The position numbers and the translations under genes were made by a program. Positions 10,875 through 23,542 of a stretch of DNA of 64,000 bases are shown piece by piece. How positions within the stretch are numbered: the stretch's first letter is position 1; each line of letters starts with the position of its first letter. The DNA comes from Plasmodium malariae (Eukaryota; Apicomplexa; Aconoidasida; Haemosporida; Plasmodiidae), in contig NC_041787.1 in the NCBI RefSeq assembly GCF_900090045.1, forward strand, positions 702,001-766,000. The letters run 5' to 3'. The notes under the pieces were generated by a model. That model was not told the DNA's origin. It ran no database searches and saw nothing but the letters and a program-made list of their open reading frames with translations.

Positions 10875-10962
10875 GAGTAATTGAAGAACAAAATGAGAGT
10901 AATTGAAGAACAAAATGAGAGTAATAGAAGAACAAAATGAGAGTAATAGAAGAACAAAGGAA
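10826..10962. repeat. 22-bp minisatellite AACAAAATGAGAGTAAT(T/A)GAAG
   Basis: About six copies with a T/A variant in the middle. The period is not a multiple of three, so a frame entering from the left meets a stop after about two units, and copy-number change would alter the C-terminus of the proposed upstream gene. Confidence 0.88.
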
Positions 10963-11137
10963 CAACATAACAAAAACAAAATTTCGACATATAGGAAGGG
11001 AGAACTTTTAATATGCGCCTTTTTTTTTTTTTTTTACTAACCTTTTGAAGAATGTACATTTGCCTACATGTGTATGCATAACACATTTTAAATGTTTTCA
11101 AAAATAAACGAATTTTATTTCTCCTTTAATTAGTATG

Positions 11138-11179
<42 letters not shown>

Positions 11180-11304
11180 TTAATACGTTGTGTTTTATTG
11201 AAATTTCAGGTTGAAATGATCATATAATATTCGCCAATTTACACATGTATCAATTAAGATAAAAAAAAGTATTTATTTTGAAAACTCAAATATTTGCAGA
11301 AAAA

Positions 11305-11358
<54 letters not shown>

Positions 11359-12261
11359 CACGAAAACGACGTATTTGCAACCATCGTTTGCTTAATACCA
11401 TATTTATAAAAAGAAAGTACACAAGGAAAATATTAAATACATTTTTGCGGATATCATTGAAACAACGAGTTAGACAATTGTAGGTTATGCACAAGGAAGT
11501 TTTTTTGATTTTGGCACTGTCATTAAGTTATTCGGTCATTTTGTAATTTTTTCTACTATATTGCTTTATTCCTTTATTTTTATTTAATTTTTTTTATTTA
11601 ATTTTTTTATTTAATTTTTTCATTTATTTTTTTCATTTATTTTTTTTATTTTATTTTGTTGCATATTCGGATATATATTCACTTTAAAAATGTTTTAAAG
11701 CAAAAATCCAAATGGGAAAAAGGAATAATATAGTGTGTTTACATATAAAGAATAATAATTTCTTCTCGTTAGCTTTTCCTTTTCCTTTTTTTTTTTTTTT
11801 TTAATTTAATTTTAATATTTTTCCATTGCGTTCAGAATAGTACTAAACATTATTATACTTTTTTACTCGTCCCAAATTAATTGCAAAATGTAGTGTAGGC
11901 AAACATTATATAAAATAAAAATGATTTTTTCTTTTCATAATATTTGGACATTGCCATTTGGATTTCTTTTTTTTCTTTTTTTTTTTCTTTTCAATTTTTC
12001 ATCTTTTCAATATTTCATCTTTTCAATATTTCATCTTTTCAATATTTCATCTTTTCAATATTTCATCTTTTCAATATTTCATCTTTTCAATATTTCATCT
12101 TTTCAATATTTCATCTTTTCACATTTTCGCATATCACCTTAAAAACATTTTTGAAAAGACTGGGGTGCAGCTCTTATTATAAAATTATTACTTTCATATT
12201 TTGTTTAAAACTTGACTTTTTCATATTTTCCTATTTCTCTAACCCATTTATTATCATAAGA
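10963..12261. other. Intergenic with microsatellites, no gene
   Basis: Holds (TA)n at 11148-11176 and 11323-11356, TTTAATTTTTTTA repeats at 11580-11650 and the 16-bp minisatellite at 11995-12122. It serves as the 5' flank of the four-exon gene. Confidence 0.55.
11995..12122. repeat. 16-bp minisatellite TTTTCAATATTTCATC
   Basis: Eight near-perfect copies, followed by a variant ending (TTTTCACATTTTCGC). It sits about 140 bp upstream of the proposed start codon at 12262. Confidence 0.9.
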
Positions 12262-14016
12262 ATGCAGAGCCAAACTAGACGAGTAAGCGCACCAAAATAA
12301 CTCATGTGTTACATAAAAAAAGGAAGAAGTGTATTTATATATATATTTATATATATGTGTATATATAAGTATGCATGCGTAGACCTTTACACACATTTAC
12401 AATTAACAGGACATGCTCACGTGAATAAAAATATTATGTACATATTGAGTATGAAAATTTAACAACTTATTTAACACGTTCTTCATGTGCAGGTAAATGC
12501 AACATTGAGAAAATGTACGGAAATGGATGCTATGAATCGTCTTTATAGTATTCAGTTAATTGAGCAGAGGGAACGAATAGAAAATTTAAGAAGAAAATTA
12601 AATTCTTACAATAAAAATATAGAACAACAGGAAAGTATTTTCAACCATCTTATAAAATATACTGACGGATTTTTAAATAATATAATGTAATTTTTTTTTC
12701 TTAAAAACCTTGAAGACATTTGATTGTATATTTTATCATTGCCCACTGTACATACTCTAAATGAAACTGCGCAAAATGTATACGTTCACATATTCACATA
12801 TATGCATGCCTACCTATATACATACATCCATGCCTACCTATATACATACATCCATGCCTACCTATATACATACATCCATGCCTACCTATATACATACATC
12901 CATGCCTACCTATATACATACATCCATGCCTACCTATATACATACCTGCATACGTATTCATATGTATCCATGTATGTGTGTGCATATTAAAAAGTGTAGA
13001 GTAAGGGCACATGCCTCCATTATTTTACACCATTTTGTTATTAGAGCCTTCCTGGAAAATCTAACATACGCAAAAAAATTTAACTTACTAACAAGCTGCT
13101 CGAGATGCTACCTTGTCGATGACAAGGTACGGTTACCATTTCATTGAACGAATTATATGTTCATTAAATCAATTATATGTTCATTAAATCAATTATATGT
13201 TCATCACATCAATTATATGTTCATCACATCAATTATATGTTCATCAAATCAATTATATGTTCATTAAACGCTCTAGGTTTTTTGCGTAGATGCTTTTTTA
13301 ATTTGGTGTCAACTTAGTCGTTATATACATGGTTGAGTGAATTTCTTTTTTTTTTTTTTTTTTTTTTTTTTTCTTTTTGACCCTTTTTGGTAATTTTTGG
13401 CCATTTTTAGCCATTTTTTGCCATTTTTAGCCATTTTTTGCCATTTTTAGCCATTTTTTGCCATTTTTGACCATTTTTTGCCATTTTTGACCATTTTTTG
13501 CCATTTTTGACCATTTTTTGCCATTTTTGACCATTTTTGGCCATTTTTGACCATTTTTGGCCATTTTTGGCCATTTTAATTATTTTTAATTTTTTTTTTT
13601 TAATTGCATTGTATCACACGGTAAGCACACGTACAACCGATATACTTAGCTCATCCATATCTTTGCATTATTTCGCTCCTTATTCAATACAGGATGAGAT
13701 AAACCTTGTGAACAACTTCAACAAAGCGAGCACTTGTATATGCAAAAAGATCAAGTCCAGAAAATCAGTTAATAACAAATGTAAAAACACCATCGTATAT
13801 AATAAAACTAGCTTTTACGTAGAGGAAAATACTAATAGAAAAAAAAATAAGAAAAATAAAAATAAATATAAAAAGGACTTGAAAAAAAAGTATTTACAGC
13901 AAAATGAAAATATATATAATCTTCATAATCCTTACGATACTGTCGAAGTCAAGGAGTTGTATAACATTTACAGAAAACAGAGTTTAAGTTCTTGCGATAA
14001 CTACTACATAAATTAG
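12262..14016 (+). CDS. Four-exon small coiled-coil protein with Cys motifs, unknown function (206 aa)
   Basis: Exons by eye: 12262..12282 (MQSQTRR, donor gtaagc), 12493..12686 (ends in phase 2 at donor gtaatt), 13045..13126 (acceptor gttattag, donor gtacgg, phase 0) and 13693..14016 (acceptor caatacag, stop TAG). All three junction phases agree and the joined frame is open. Residues about 15-60 form a charged coiled coil (IEQRERIENLRRKLNSYNKN). A CSRC pair follows at about 90-93 and CIC at about 114-116, then a Lys/Asn-rich region and a Tyr-rich tail. The paired cysteines could bind metal or form disulfides; that is inference. Exon 2 read alone would stop in a TAA two bases past the proposed donor, giving a 71-residue protein. 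Introns 2 and 3 are filled with minisatellites. I recognise no family. Confidence 0.58.
12808..12946. repeat. 24-bp minisatellite in intron 2 of the four-exon gene
   Basis: Six copies of a unit reading CCTACCTATATACATACATC followed by CATG. The multiple-of-three period keeps several frames open, which are not coding. Confidence 0.88.
13146..13268. repeat. 20-bp minisatellite AATTATATGTTCATTAAATC
   Basis: Six copies with ATTAAATC/ATCACATC variants, inside intron 3 of the four-exon gene. Confidence 0.88.
13385..13580. repeat. 20-bp minisatellite CCATTTTTTGCCATTTTTAG
   Basis: About nine to ten units with an AGCC/GACC variant, strongly strand-asymmetric in pyrimidines, in the distal part of intron 3 shortly before its acceptor. 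It may act as an extended T-rich tract for splicing (inference). Confidence 0.85.
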
Positions 14017-14211
14017 GGCTTTTTGAAAATGATACCAAAAAAAAGGAAAAATGAGAAGAGGTAGGAGAAATTGAAAAAGGAATGGAAGTAAAATATAGAA
14101 TGGACGAGAAAAACGGTAAAGACGTGGAAAACAAAAAATAAAAAGAAAAGCAAGAGTTCACATGATAGCTAAATTAACTGTTATCGCAACGTCACCCTAC
14201 TTTTTAATAGC

Positions 14212-14269
<58 letters not shown>

Positions 14270-15744
14270 GTACCATATGTTAGTACGGCATGTATACATA
14301 TGCACCTTGTATTTATGCTATTTATTGTTGTACTTTTTTTTTTTTGCAAGTACCTTTTTTAGTTTTTGTTTTCTTCACTATTTTTTTCGAATTTATATTT
14401 TAAGATTTTAATTTTTAGTTTCTACAATTCCTGTTTATCCGCTTTTAAATTATTAATATTATTTTTTTCTGTACTATAGTATACTAAGATTTATATCATG
14501 TACATATACATGTATGCTCATACATGTCATATTTGTTATTTTAAAAAGTCAATGTGTTTTATTTATTTTATTTATTTAATTTTATATTTACTATTCTTAT
14601 ATTTCCGAGCTGATGTTGTACATATTTTATGTAGAATTTTTAAAAGTACGTCTTGAAATTTGTTTATTTACCTGAAGCTTTAATTTTTTTTCTTTTTTTT
14701 TGTTAATGCAGCAGGGTTACGCATGTAATGTATTAAGTCCGAAAAAATTAAACTGACATATGAACTATGTATACGTAGATATATATGTAAATGCCTATAT
14801 ATATAATATATGTATATATTCCTTTTTATTTTTTTTTTGTTCGCTTTAGTATGTTTAAAATTCGTTCATTTTTTGTTCATATTTTCTTTTTCTCTGTAAA
14901 CATATATTATTTTAATGCTACAATGAACTTTATGCATATTTTTTCTCGTTAATATTTTGTTCTTCATGACTTTGTACGCATGTATCTATGCATATATATA
15001 TATATATATATATATGTATATTTTTATAACTCCATGTAAGTGAACCATATTTCGTATCCCTAAATTTACCACAGCAATTTTCTTCTTTTCAACTCGTTAA
15101 ATGAACAAATTTTTTAAAAAAAGGCTTTTAAAAAAAATTGAAGAAAGTTTAGTAATTGTTCTATTTTTAGTAAAAATTAAAAAAAAAAATTTTCTTCAAT
15201 TTTACCATTTTATAATACTATTTTATACTTTATTTTGTACTTCTTCCTTTTCGTTATAACTCTTTCAAAATACATAGAGAAACGTTTATATGTTATTTAA
15301 GTTTATTATTATTATGTGTAAAAACTAATTATATGCACGAATATAATAAGAGTATGTATTCATAGTATGTTTATATTAAATACAACTGTGTTATACTCTC
15401 ACTTGTGAGCTCCTCATATATTTCTCTTTAAAATTTTAACTGCGCTCATATATTGTACACACTAAGAATAATGAAATATTTTGCAAAATTTGTAATATAT
15501 ATCCCTTCTTTTGAGGGTGTAAAAAGAAAAACAAAAAAAAAAAAAAAAAAAGGGAAAAGTATATTTAAAAAATAAAACTGCTTACTGGGCACTTATAAAA
15601 AAGGTCATGCCACTTCTAATTTTGTTTGCATGTTCATTTTTATAAACATACATAAATACATACATTCGTATGCACAATAAGCATATATATACATATACAT
15701 ATATATATACATATATATACATATACATATATATATACATATAC

Positions 15745-15775
<31 letters not shown>

Positions 15776-16857
15776 ACTTAGCTGTTTTTAATAATTTTAT
15801 TTTTTTATAGTTTAAGATTGTAGTAACATACACACTTCAAAAAAAAAGAAAGAAAGAAAATAAAAATAAAAATAAAAATAAATAAATGAAATATCCAAAG
15901 GGGAAATACACTGTAGCATAAACGTTTTGCATGTATAAACCTATTTATTATTTTTTTTTTTTACTCTCCTTTCCTTTGTTGTTTTATTATAAACATTGAC
16001 TTGTCCAAAAGAGGTAAAATAAAATGAAATATAAAAACAGTCGCAGTGAAAGAAAAAACAAAGAACAGTAAATTATAATACAAATATATTATTATGCTTA
16101 AGCGCAATAACTACCATACCAAATGCTAAATTTTTTCATGTTCTTATTTTATTTTAGCTGTATACGGACTGTAATACATTTTATATTTCTGGAGTATACA
16201 TGTAGTAGAATATCTTGAAACATATGCAAGCCTTCTTTTTATGTGTACTTTTGATTTGTTTAAAATAACTACGCATCGCACCGGGAATAGACGGTTTAAT
16301 GTGTACATAGTTTTTGTTTGTATATTCGCATATATGTACATATATATGTATATATTTATGCATAAACATATGTATATATGCGTAAACACATAAGTATACA
16401 TACGCGCTTTTTTTTTTCTTTTTTTTTAATTTTTAACATTTTGAATATATTCACGTGCACATTCACATGCAAACATATACTTGTTAGTATTACGTTTTCA
16501 CGACCTCCTTTTGGACGCTAAATTTTTTTTGTTTTCATTTTTTTTGTTTTCATTTTTTTTGTTTTCATTTTATTTGTTTTCATTTTTTTTGTTTTCATTT
16601 TATTCGTTTTCATTTTTTTTTTTTTTTCAAGATCTCCTGATCATCTCGTTGAGCTTTATATATACCATAATATTAGTTTACATGTTTGTACATGTTCTGA
16701 AGCACTTCCCCGTTATTTAACGGTTATACGCATATATTTGTATGTATGTACGCATGTATGTATGTATATACGCATGTATGCATGTACATATATATGTATT
16801 GTGTATACTTGAACATACATACACATATATGCCATGTACATAAACATTTGTATCATA

Positions 16858-16935
<78 letters not shown>

Positions 16936-17429
16936 TAAGTATGAACAATAATGAATGGGTTTAACTAGTTTTGATAATTAATTGCACGTAAGTTTGCTCA
17001 TTAAATTTATGATGAAAAGAACTTTTTGTGAACTCAAAGAATGTATCATATATATGTTCTTTAATTTTTATCAGCAAAACATACAATTGTAAAAAGAATA
17101 GGAATAAAAAAAAAATTAATAGAACGCTATATTTTTCTTGATTTTTCTTAATTTTTTTATTATTTTATATTTTTTTTTTGTATTTATTAAAACCAAATGT
17201 ACTCGAGTATGCACGTATGTACGTATGCATATTGTCAATTATGCATATATGTAAAAACTTTCTAAGTTAAATTCTTTTCATATATTAGCTAATTAAATTG
17301 TCTAATCCTTTAAAATATTACTTTCTTTTTCTTAACGTTTTTAATGTTCTTTTCTTTTCTTTTTTTCTTTTTTTTTTTTTTTTTTGCTTTTGTTTAATTA
17401 TGAACTTGTTTTATTGTCTTACATCATTT
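14017..17429. other. Intergenic, 3.4 kb, microsatellites, no supported gene
   Basis: Contains (AT)n at 14214-14266 and 16856-16928, TATATACATATACA repeats at 15685-15772 and a TTTGTTTTCATTTTT array at 16524-16625. A stretch at 16150-16330 has raised G+C and open frames on both strands but no splice model I could close. Confidence 0.5.
16524..16625. repeat. 15-bp minisatellite TTTGTTTTCATTTTT
   Basis: About six copies with TTTT/TTAT variants, ending in a pure poly-T run. Confidence 0.8.
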
Positions 17430-18430
17430 CGATGAATATACAAAGATTGTGCAGTTATAAATTTCTGTGCTTCACTTGTATACATATAATGTATGCTTAT
17501 ATTTTTTCCATTTATCGACCATATTTTACGAGTTTTTATTTGAATAGAAGTTATAAATAGCAAAAATAAATTAATGCTACATAAATGTAAGTGCGTATTT
17601 ATACGTACATATATACATATATATGTGTGCAAATATTTATGCATACATATTTGCCCATATACATTTCTCATGCATATTTATGCTTACATATTTATGCTTA
17701 CATATTTATGCTTATAAATTTGTGCATATTTACCTATGAGCAGTATACTTGTGAATATTGGCATTCACTCGAACATTTACTAAAATGTACGAATTTTGTT
17801 AATAAAAAAAAGAAAAAAAGAAGTTGCCATGTAAAAATAATAGTATAAATATTATATAATTGTGCTAAAATAATCAGAAGGATATATTTTTATGAAACTT
17901 GTTCAACATTTTATAAATGCAGAATAATCGAAAAGATTGCCCGACATTTATTTAAACGAGTAAGTTAGCAAAAGTGCGCATAAAAAAGGGGAAAAATGTA
18001 CTTGTATATGCGCATACATGTACGTGTTCATATATGTATGCACGTATGAATGCGCGTATGAATGCGCGTATGCATGTGAGTAGGTATTCACGTATGTATG
18101 CATGTATGTATATGCTTATGTATGTGTGTACACATGTATACGTAATTTGTTATGTATTAAAATAAGAGATCCCTTCATTTTTTGTTCTTCGTTATATCAT
18201 CTTTTGCAGTTTTATCAATTCCATGTGTGCATATATTCTTCACGTTTTCGAATGTGCAGGTTTATCAATAAATTGTTAACAGAGAAGAACAAGAAAAAAA
18301 AAAAGAAGGGAGCAAAGAAGGAGACAAATATTCCATTTCCCTATTCTTGCCGCTAAAACCTCAGACAGTCAAGTACTGCATAGGCAATATGTGCTAACAG
18401 TGGTTCTGTCTAATTTTTTATAAGATATAA
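17430..18430 (+). other. Exon-like islands of one or two unassembled small genes
   Basis: Three coding-looking blocks on the plus strand. Block one (about 17744-17829, acceptor ctatgagcag) reads EYWHSLEHLLKC and meets a gtaaaa donor. Block two (17923-17959, acceptor ataaatgcag, strong donor gtaagtt) reads IIEKIARHLFKR. Block three (18210-18356, acceptor cttttgcag) reads FYQFHVCIYSS to a TAA at 18356. Blocks two and three join in phase, but block one does not join block two without a stop. A second frame over block three, past a poly-A run, reads SISLFLPLKPQTVKYCIGNM with a stop near 18400 and higher G+C, so a homopolymer error may hide the true frame. I can name no product. Confidence 0.27.
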
Positions 18431-19051
18431 AAAGAAAATCATTTTAGGAATACACGAAGCGATTGTTTGTCACTTATGTTTTATTTTATTAATATATTTG
18501 TCTAAAAAAAATAAAGTGGGAATAAAAAAAAAAAAAAAAAAAAAAAAAATTTTTAAACGAAAATTAAAAAAAAAAAAAAGATAAAAGAGAGCTTGTCCAT
18601 TTGAGGATTTTTTTTTTTTTTCAAAGACACACGTATTAATAAAAAGGTCTAATAAACTATTTTTCTGAATTGGCAAAAATTTACTCCGCAATTATGAACA
18701 TGTACATGGAACGAAATTCGCAATATAGAAAAACAGTTTAAAAAAAAAAAAGAAAAAAAAGAACGAAAAGCAAAAAAAAAGGAAAAAAAAATTCACTTTC
18801 ATTTGCTGAGGAAAATTTTTAGTTGAAATATAAAGCAGAAAAATTAGCGTTTAAACGAAGCTCAAAAAAAATATTTACAAAGGATAGGCATATATATATA
18901 TATAATATACTAACAGATAGGTATGCGTTCTTTTTATGTAGATTACTTATTATTTTGGCTTAAAAAAATATTTAGAGTAAATTTTCTTACATACTTAGGA
19001 AGCATTTAAATAGCTCTTATAAAGGGAAAAACATACGAAAATCTCCTTGCG

Positions 19052-19084
<33 letters not shown>

Positions 19085-19292
19085 CTCTCCCTCAGTTTTA
19101 TAGCGAAATTGAATAGTTATCCATATTTGTTTGAGAGAAAAACGAAATAAAAGGATATAGAACTAAATAAGTCGAAACAGAATAATATTCAACAAAATAT
19201 AAAAACAAAACACCTACACGGAGCTGTATGCTCAGAATAGCCATAGCTTTGTAGCGTAACAGAACGACGCATTACTTTTGGTTAGCGGTTCT

Positions 19293-19340
<48 letters not shown>

Positions 19341-19404
19341 GGCACAACTGTGCGCATTTTCAAAGCACACCTCAGAACTTACATTCATATTGGAAGAAAG
19401 CAGG
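18431..19404. other. 5' flank of ribonucleotide reductase gene
   Basis: A+T-rich spacer with long poly-A and poly-T tracts (18525-18550, 19052-19082) and a (TA)n run at 19297-19335 about 70 bp before the start codon. It presumably contains the promoter; no specific site can be named. Confidence 0.5.
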
Positions 19405-22093
19405 ATGGCGGAAAACATAAAACGCTTGCCGATGGCGTGCGATAGTGGAGAAATAAAAAAGAGCTTGTCAGGGAGGATATCAGATGATGGGATTAAAAGA
19501 ACACCATCAGGAAAACCTATACAAACAATGTATGTATTGAATAGAAAGGGAGAAGAAGAAGATATATCGTTTGATCAAATTTTGAAAAGAATACAAAGAT
19601 TATCATATGGTCTTCATGAATTAGTAGATCCAGCAAGAGTAACACAAGGAGTAATTAATGGTATGTATAGTGGAATAAAAACATGTGAATTAGATGAATT
19701 AGCAGCTCAGACATGTGCATATATGGCTACAACTCATCCAGATTTTTCAATTTTAGCTGCAAGAATTACAACAGATAATTTACATAAAAATACTAGTGAT
19801 GATATAGGGGAAGTAGCAGAAGCATTATATACATATAAAGATGTAAGAGGAAGACCAGCAAGTTTAATAAGTAAAGAAGTATATGAATTTATTTTACAAA
19901 ATAAAGAACGATTGAATAAAGAAATTGATTATACACGTGATTTTAATTATGATTATTTTGGATTTAAGACATTAGAAAGATCTTATTTATTACGTATTAA
20001 CAACAAAATTATTGAAAGACCACAACATTTATTAATGAGAGTATCGATAGGTATACATATTGATGATATAGATAAAGCATTAGAAACTTATCATTTGATG
20101 TCTCAAAAATATTTCACTCATGCTACACCAACATTATTTAATTCTGGTACTCCTAGACCCCAAATGTCGTCTTGTTTTCTTTTATCTATGAAATCAGATT
20201 CAATAGAAGGTATATTCGAAACACTAAAACAGTGTGCTCTTATTAGTAAAACAGCTGGTGGTATAGGTGTAGCAGTACAAGATATAAGAGGACAAAATTC
20301 GTATATTAGAGGTACGAATGGAATTTCAAATGGACTCGTACCTATGTTAAGAGTTTTTAATGATACAGCTAGATATGTAGATCAAGGAGGAGGAAAAAGA
20401 AAAGGTTCTTTTGCTGTTTATATTGAACCATGGCATTCAGATATATTCGAATTTTTAGATTTAAGAAAAAATCATGGCAAAGAAGAATTAAGAGCAAGAG
20501 ATTTGTTTTATGCTGTTTGGGTTCCTGACTTGTTCATGAAAAGAGTAAAAGAAAATCAAAATTGGACTTTAATGTGTCCAAATGAATGCCCAGGACTAAG
20601 TGAAACATGGGGTGAAGAATTTGAAAAATTATATGTTAAGTATGAAGAAGAAAATATGGGCAAAAAAACTGTATTAGCACAAGATTTATGGTTTGCTATA
20701 TTACAAAGTCAAATTGAAACAGGTGTTCCATATATGTTATATAAAGACTCATGTAATGCTAAATCGAATCAAAAAAATCTAGGTACTATCAAATGTAGTA
20801 ATTTGTGTTGTGAAATTATTGAGTATACTTCACCTGATGAAGTTGCTGTATGTAATCTTGCTTCTATTGCTTTATGCAAATTTGTGGACTTGGAAAAAAA
20901 AGAATTTAATTTTAAAAAATTATATGAAATTACAAAAATTATTACTAGAAATCTAGATAAAATAATTGAAAGAAATTATTACCCTATTAAAGAAGCCAAA
21001 GTGTCTAACAAGAGGCATAGACCTATAGGTATAGGTGTTCAGGGGTTAGCAGATACTTTTATGCTTTTGAGATATCCCTATGAGTCGGATGAAGCTAAAG
21101 AGTTGAATAGAAGAATATTCGAAACCATGTACTATGCTGCTTTAGAAATGTCTATGGAATTAGCAATGATTCATGGACCTTATGAATCTTATCAGGGTAG
21201 TCCAGCTAGTCAAGGTATTCTACAATTTGATATGTGGAATAAAAAGGTAGATAGTAAGTACTGGAATTGGGATGAACTAAAGCTCAAAATACGTAAACAT
21301 GGTTTAAGGAATTCTTTACTACTTGCACCTATGCCAACTGCTTCTACATCTCAAATACTTGGGAATAACGAATCCTTTGAACCTTATACTAGTAACATTT
21401 ATTATAGAAGAGTTTTGAGTGGAGAATTTTTTGTCGTTAACCCTCATTTGTTAAAAGATCTATTCGATAGGGGCTTATGGGACGAAGATATGAAACAGCA
21501 GTTAATTGCGCATAATGGAAGTGTCCAGTATATAAGTGAAATACCCAATGATTTGAAGGAACTCTACAAAACAGTCTGGGAAATCAAACAAAAGAACATT
21601 ATCGACATGGCTGCCGATCGGGGAGTTTTTATCGACCAGGTATGGACCAAAAAAAAAAAAAAAAAAAAAAAAAGAAAAAGAAAAAAAAAAAAGAAAAACT
21701 TCCTTTCTTGCGCGTGTGTGCATATTTTGGCGCTTTTTCGTATTTTCACACTTTCAAATTTTTACTTCTTAACAGTCACAGTCGCTGAACATTTACATCC
21801 AAAAGCCAACATTCGCAAAACTTTCAAGTATGCATTTCTACGGATGGGAAAAAGGCTTAAAGACCGGGGCCTACTACTTGAGAACACAAGCAGCAACGGA
21901 CGCGATTAAATTTACTGTTGATATGCACGTAGCGAAAAATGCAGCAAAAATGAAAAATGCTGATGGAGGAGCAGGAGTAGCTATTACAAGAGAAACATCA
22001 AGAGAAACTATTTCAACAGATTTTACTGTTACTCAAAATGTTTGCCCACTGCGTCGTAATAATGACGATCAGTGCCTGATGTGTTCAGGATAA
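19405..22093 (+). CDS. RNR1: Ribonucleoside-diphosphate reductase, large subunit (class Ia R1)
   Basis: Two exons, 19405..21639 and 21776..22093, give 850 aa. The intron (gtatgg, then a long poly-A, then ttcttaacag) joins FIDQ to [11 protein letters not shown] in phase 0. R1 reduces ribonucleoside diphosphates to deoxyribonucleotides with the small subunit's tyrosyl radical. Seen: an N-terminal ATP-cone region (about 40-130), SSCFLL (C257) and [11 protein letters not shown] (C483) as the redox pair, NLCCE (N466, C468, E470) as the radical site with the 15-residue spacing to C483 usual in eukaryotic R1, a YY pair in TGAYYLRTQ for radical transfer, and the C-terminal CLMCSG swinging tail that is re-reduced by thioredoxin or glutaredoxin. 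The start is the first ATG giving MAENIKRL. Length and motifs are complete, so the enzyme should be active and needed for DNA synthesis in schizogony. Confidence 0.97.
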
Positions 22094-22985
22094 TTTTTTT
22101 AACGTCCATGCAACATTGCGTACATATACGCACATATAATATGTATACATACATACATAATACATATATATACATAATACATATATATACATATTACATG
22201 TATACATATTACACGTATACATATTACGCATATACATATTACACATATACATGTTACACATATACATATTACACATATACATATTATACATATACATATT
22301 ACACATATACATATTACACATATACATATTACACATATACATATTACACATATACATATTACACATATACATATTATACATATACATATTACACATATAC
22401 ATATATGTATGCAACTTTGCAAAAAGAATAAAAAAATAAAATAAAAAAAGCTTTTTTTACACAAAAAAAAAAAGAAAAGAAAATAATTATAAAAATGCAA
22501 AGAACACGAACATAGTTTTATATATAATATAAAGTGGAACAGTATTTACATACATTAATTAAAATAAAAATAAACATTTTGGCTTTTTACATTCCCGCAT
22601 AATTTTTTTTTTTTTTTTTTTTTCGGATAACTTATATAAATATTTATATATGTTTGTGTATTAATGCACATCGCTGTGTATATGTGCATACAAGCATATT
22701 CATGCACATGTTCATGTACACACCCAAACATACATGCACAAGCACCCACAAACACATCTACGCGCATATATATGGCCTAACCTACGCACAGTTCTGCAAA
22801 TTTTCAAATTTGTTAAATCATAGAACAGAGAATGCACTTTAAAAAAAATTTTTTTTTTTCCTCTTTATTATTTTTATTGCCAAATTTCTGCATTATGTGT
22901 ATCTTTATTAATATAACATAAAAACTTATGAATAATAATATACACATCCATAAATAACAAAAATAGAGTCCTATAAATATGGAGG
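22094..22985. other. Intergenic between convergent genes
   Basis: 3' flanks of ribonucleotide reductase (plus) and the rubredoxin-like gene (minus), containing the 15-bp array at 22140-22402. No gene seen. Confidence 0.6.
22140..22402. repeat. 15-bp minisatellite ACATATACATATTAC
   Basis: About 15 copies with CAC/TAC/CGC variants at the third-last position. All six frames stay open through it, giving false Tyr/Thr and Met/Cys repeat ORFs. It begins about 50 bp after the ribonucleotide reductase stop codon. Confidence 0.9.
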
Positions 22986-23500
22986 CTATTTTTTCGCTAC
23001 ATGCTTGTCCATGTTAGACTGTCCACAGTTGGGGCAAATGAAATTCTGCGAGCGTTCAGGTTTAAAATGGTATGAAGTGGAATGAAGCAGTATGGAATGG
23101 TATTAAGGAAAAGATACGTAGGATGAAGCTATGCATAACAAAAGGACGCATAACAAAAGTACACATAATAAAACCACGTGAAATACAAAGGAATCATAGA
23201 GTTAGCTAGTGGAACACACTTAACGTACATCAATTCGAATGCACTTTTTCTCCTGCTTTGTACATCCTTACCTCTTTTAAAAACTTCTGTTCCCTTCCTT
23301 TAGCTGGAAACATTACTAAATTGCATTTTACACATCTATATTTGGATAATTCGTTATTAGATTTATATGAATCATTTGTCTTTTTACCTGTCTCTTTTTC
23401 TCCTCTCTTGTAAAAAAAGCCTATTACAGGATGGCGCAATGCAGGGGAGGAAGGGAGGGGGAAATTAAAAACATGCACATAGGTGTGCAAACACACATGT

Positions 23501-23542
<42 letters not shown>

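Noticed and set aside
22072..22500. Tyr/Thr-rich plus and Met/Cys-rich minus frames
   Set aside because: By-products of the 15-bp ACATATACATATTAC array in all six frames.
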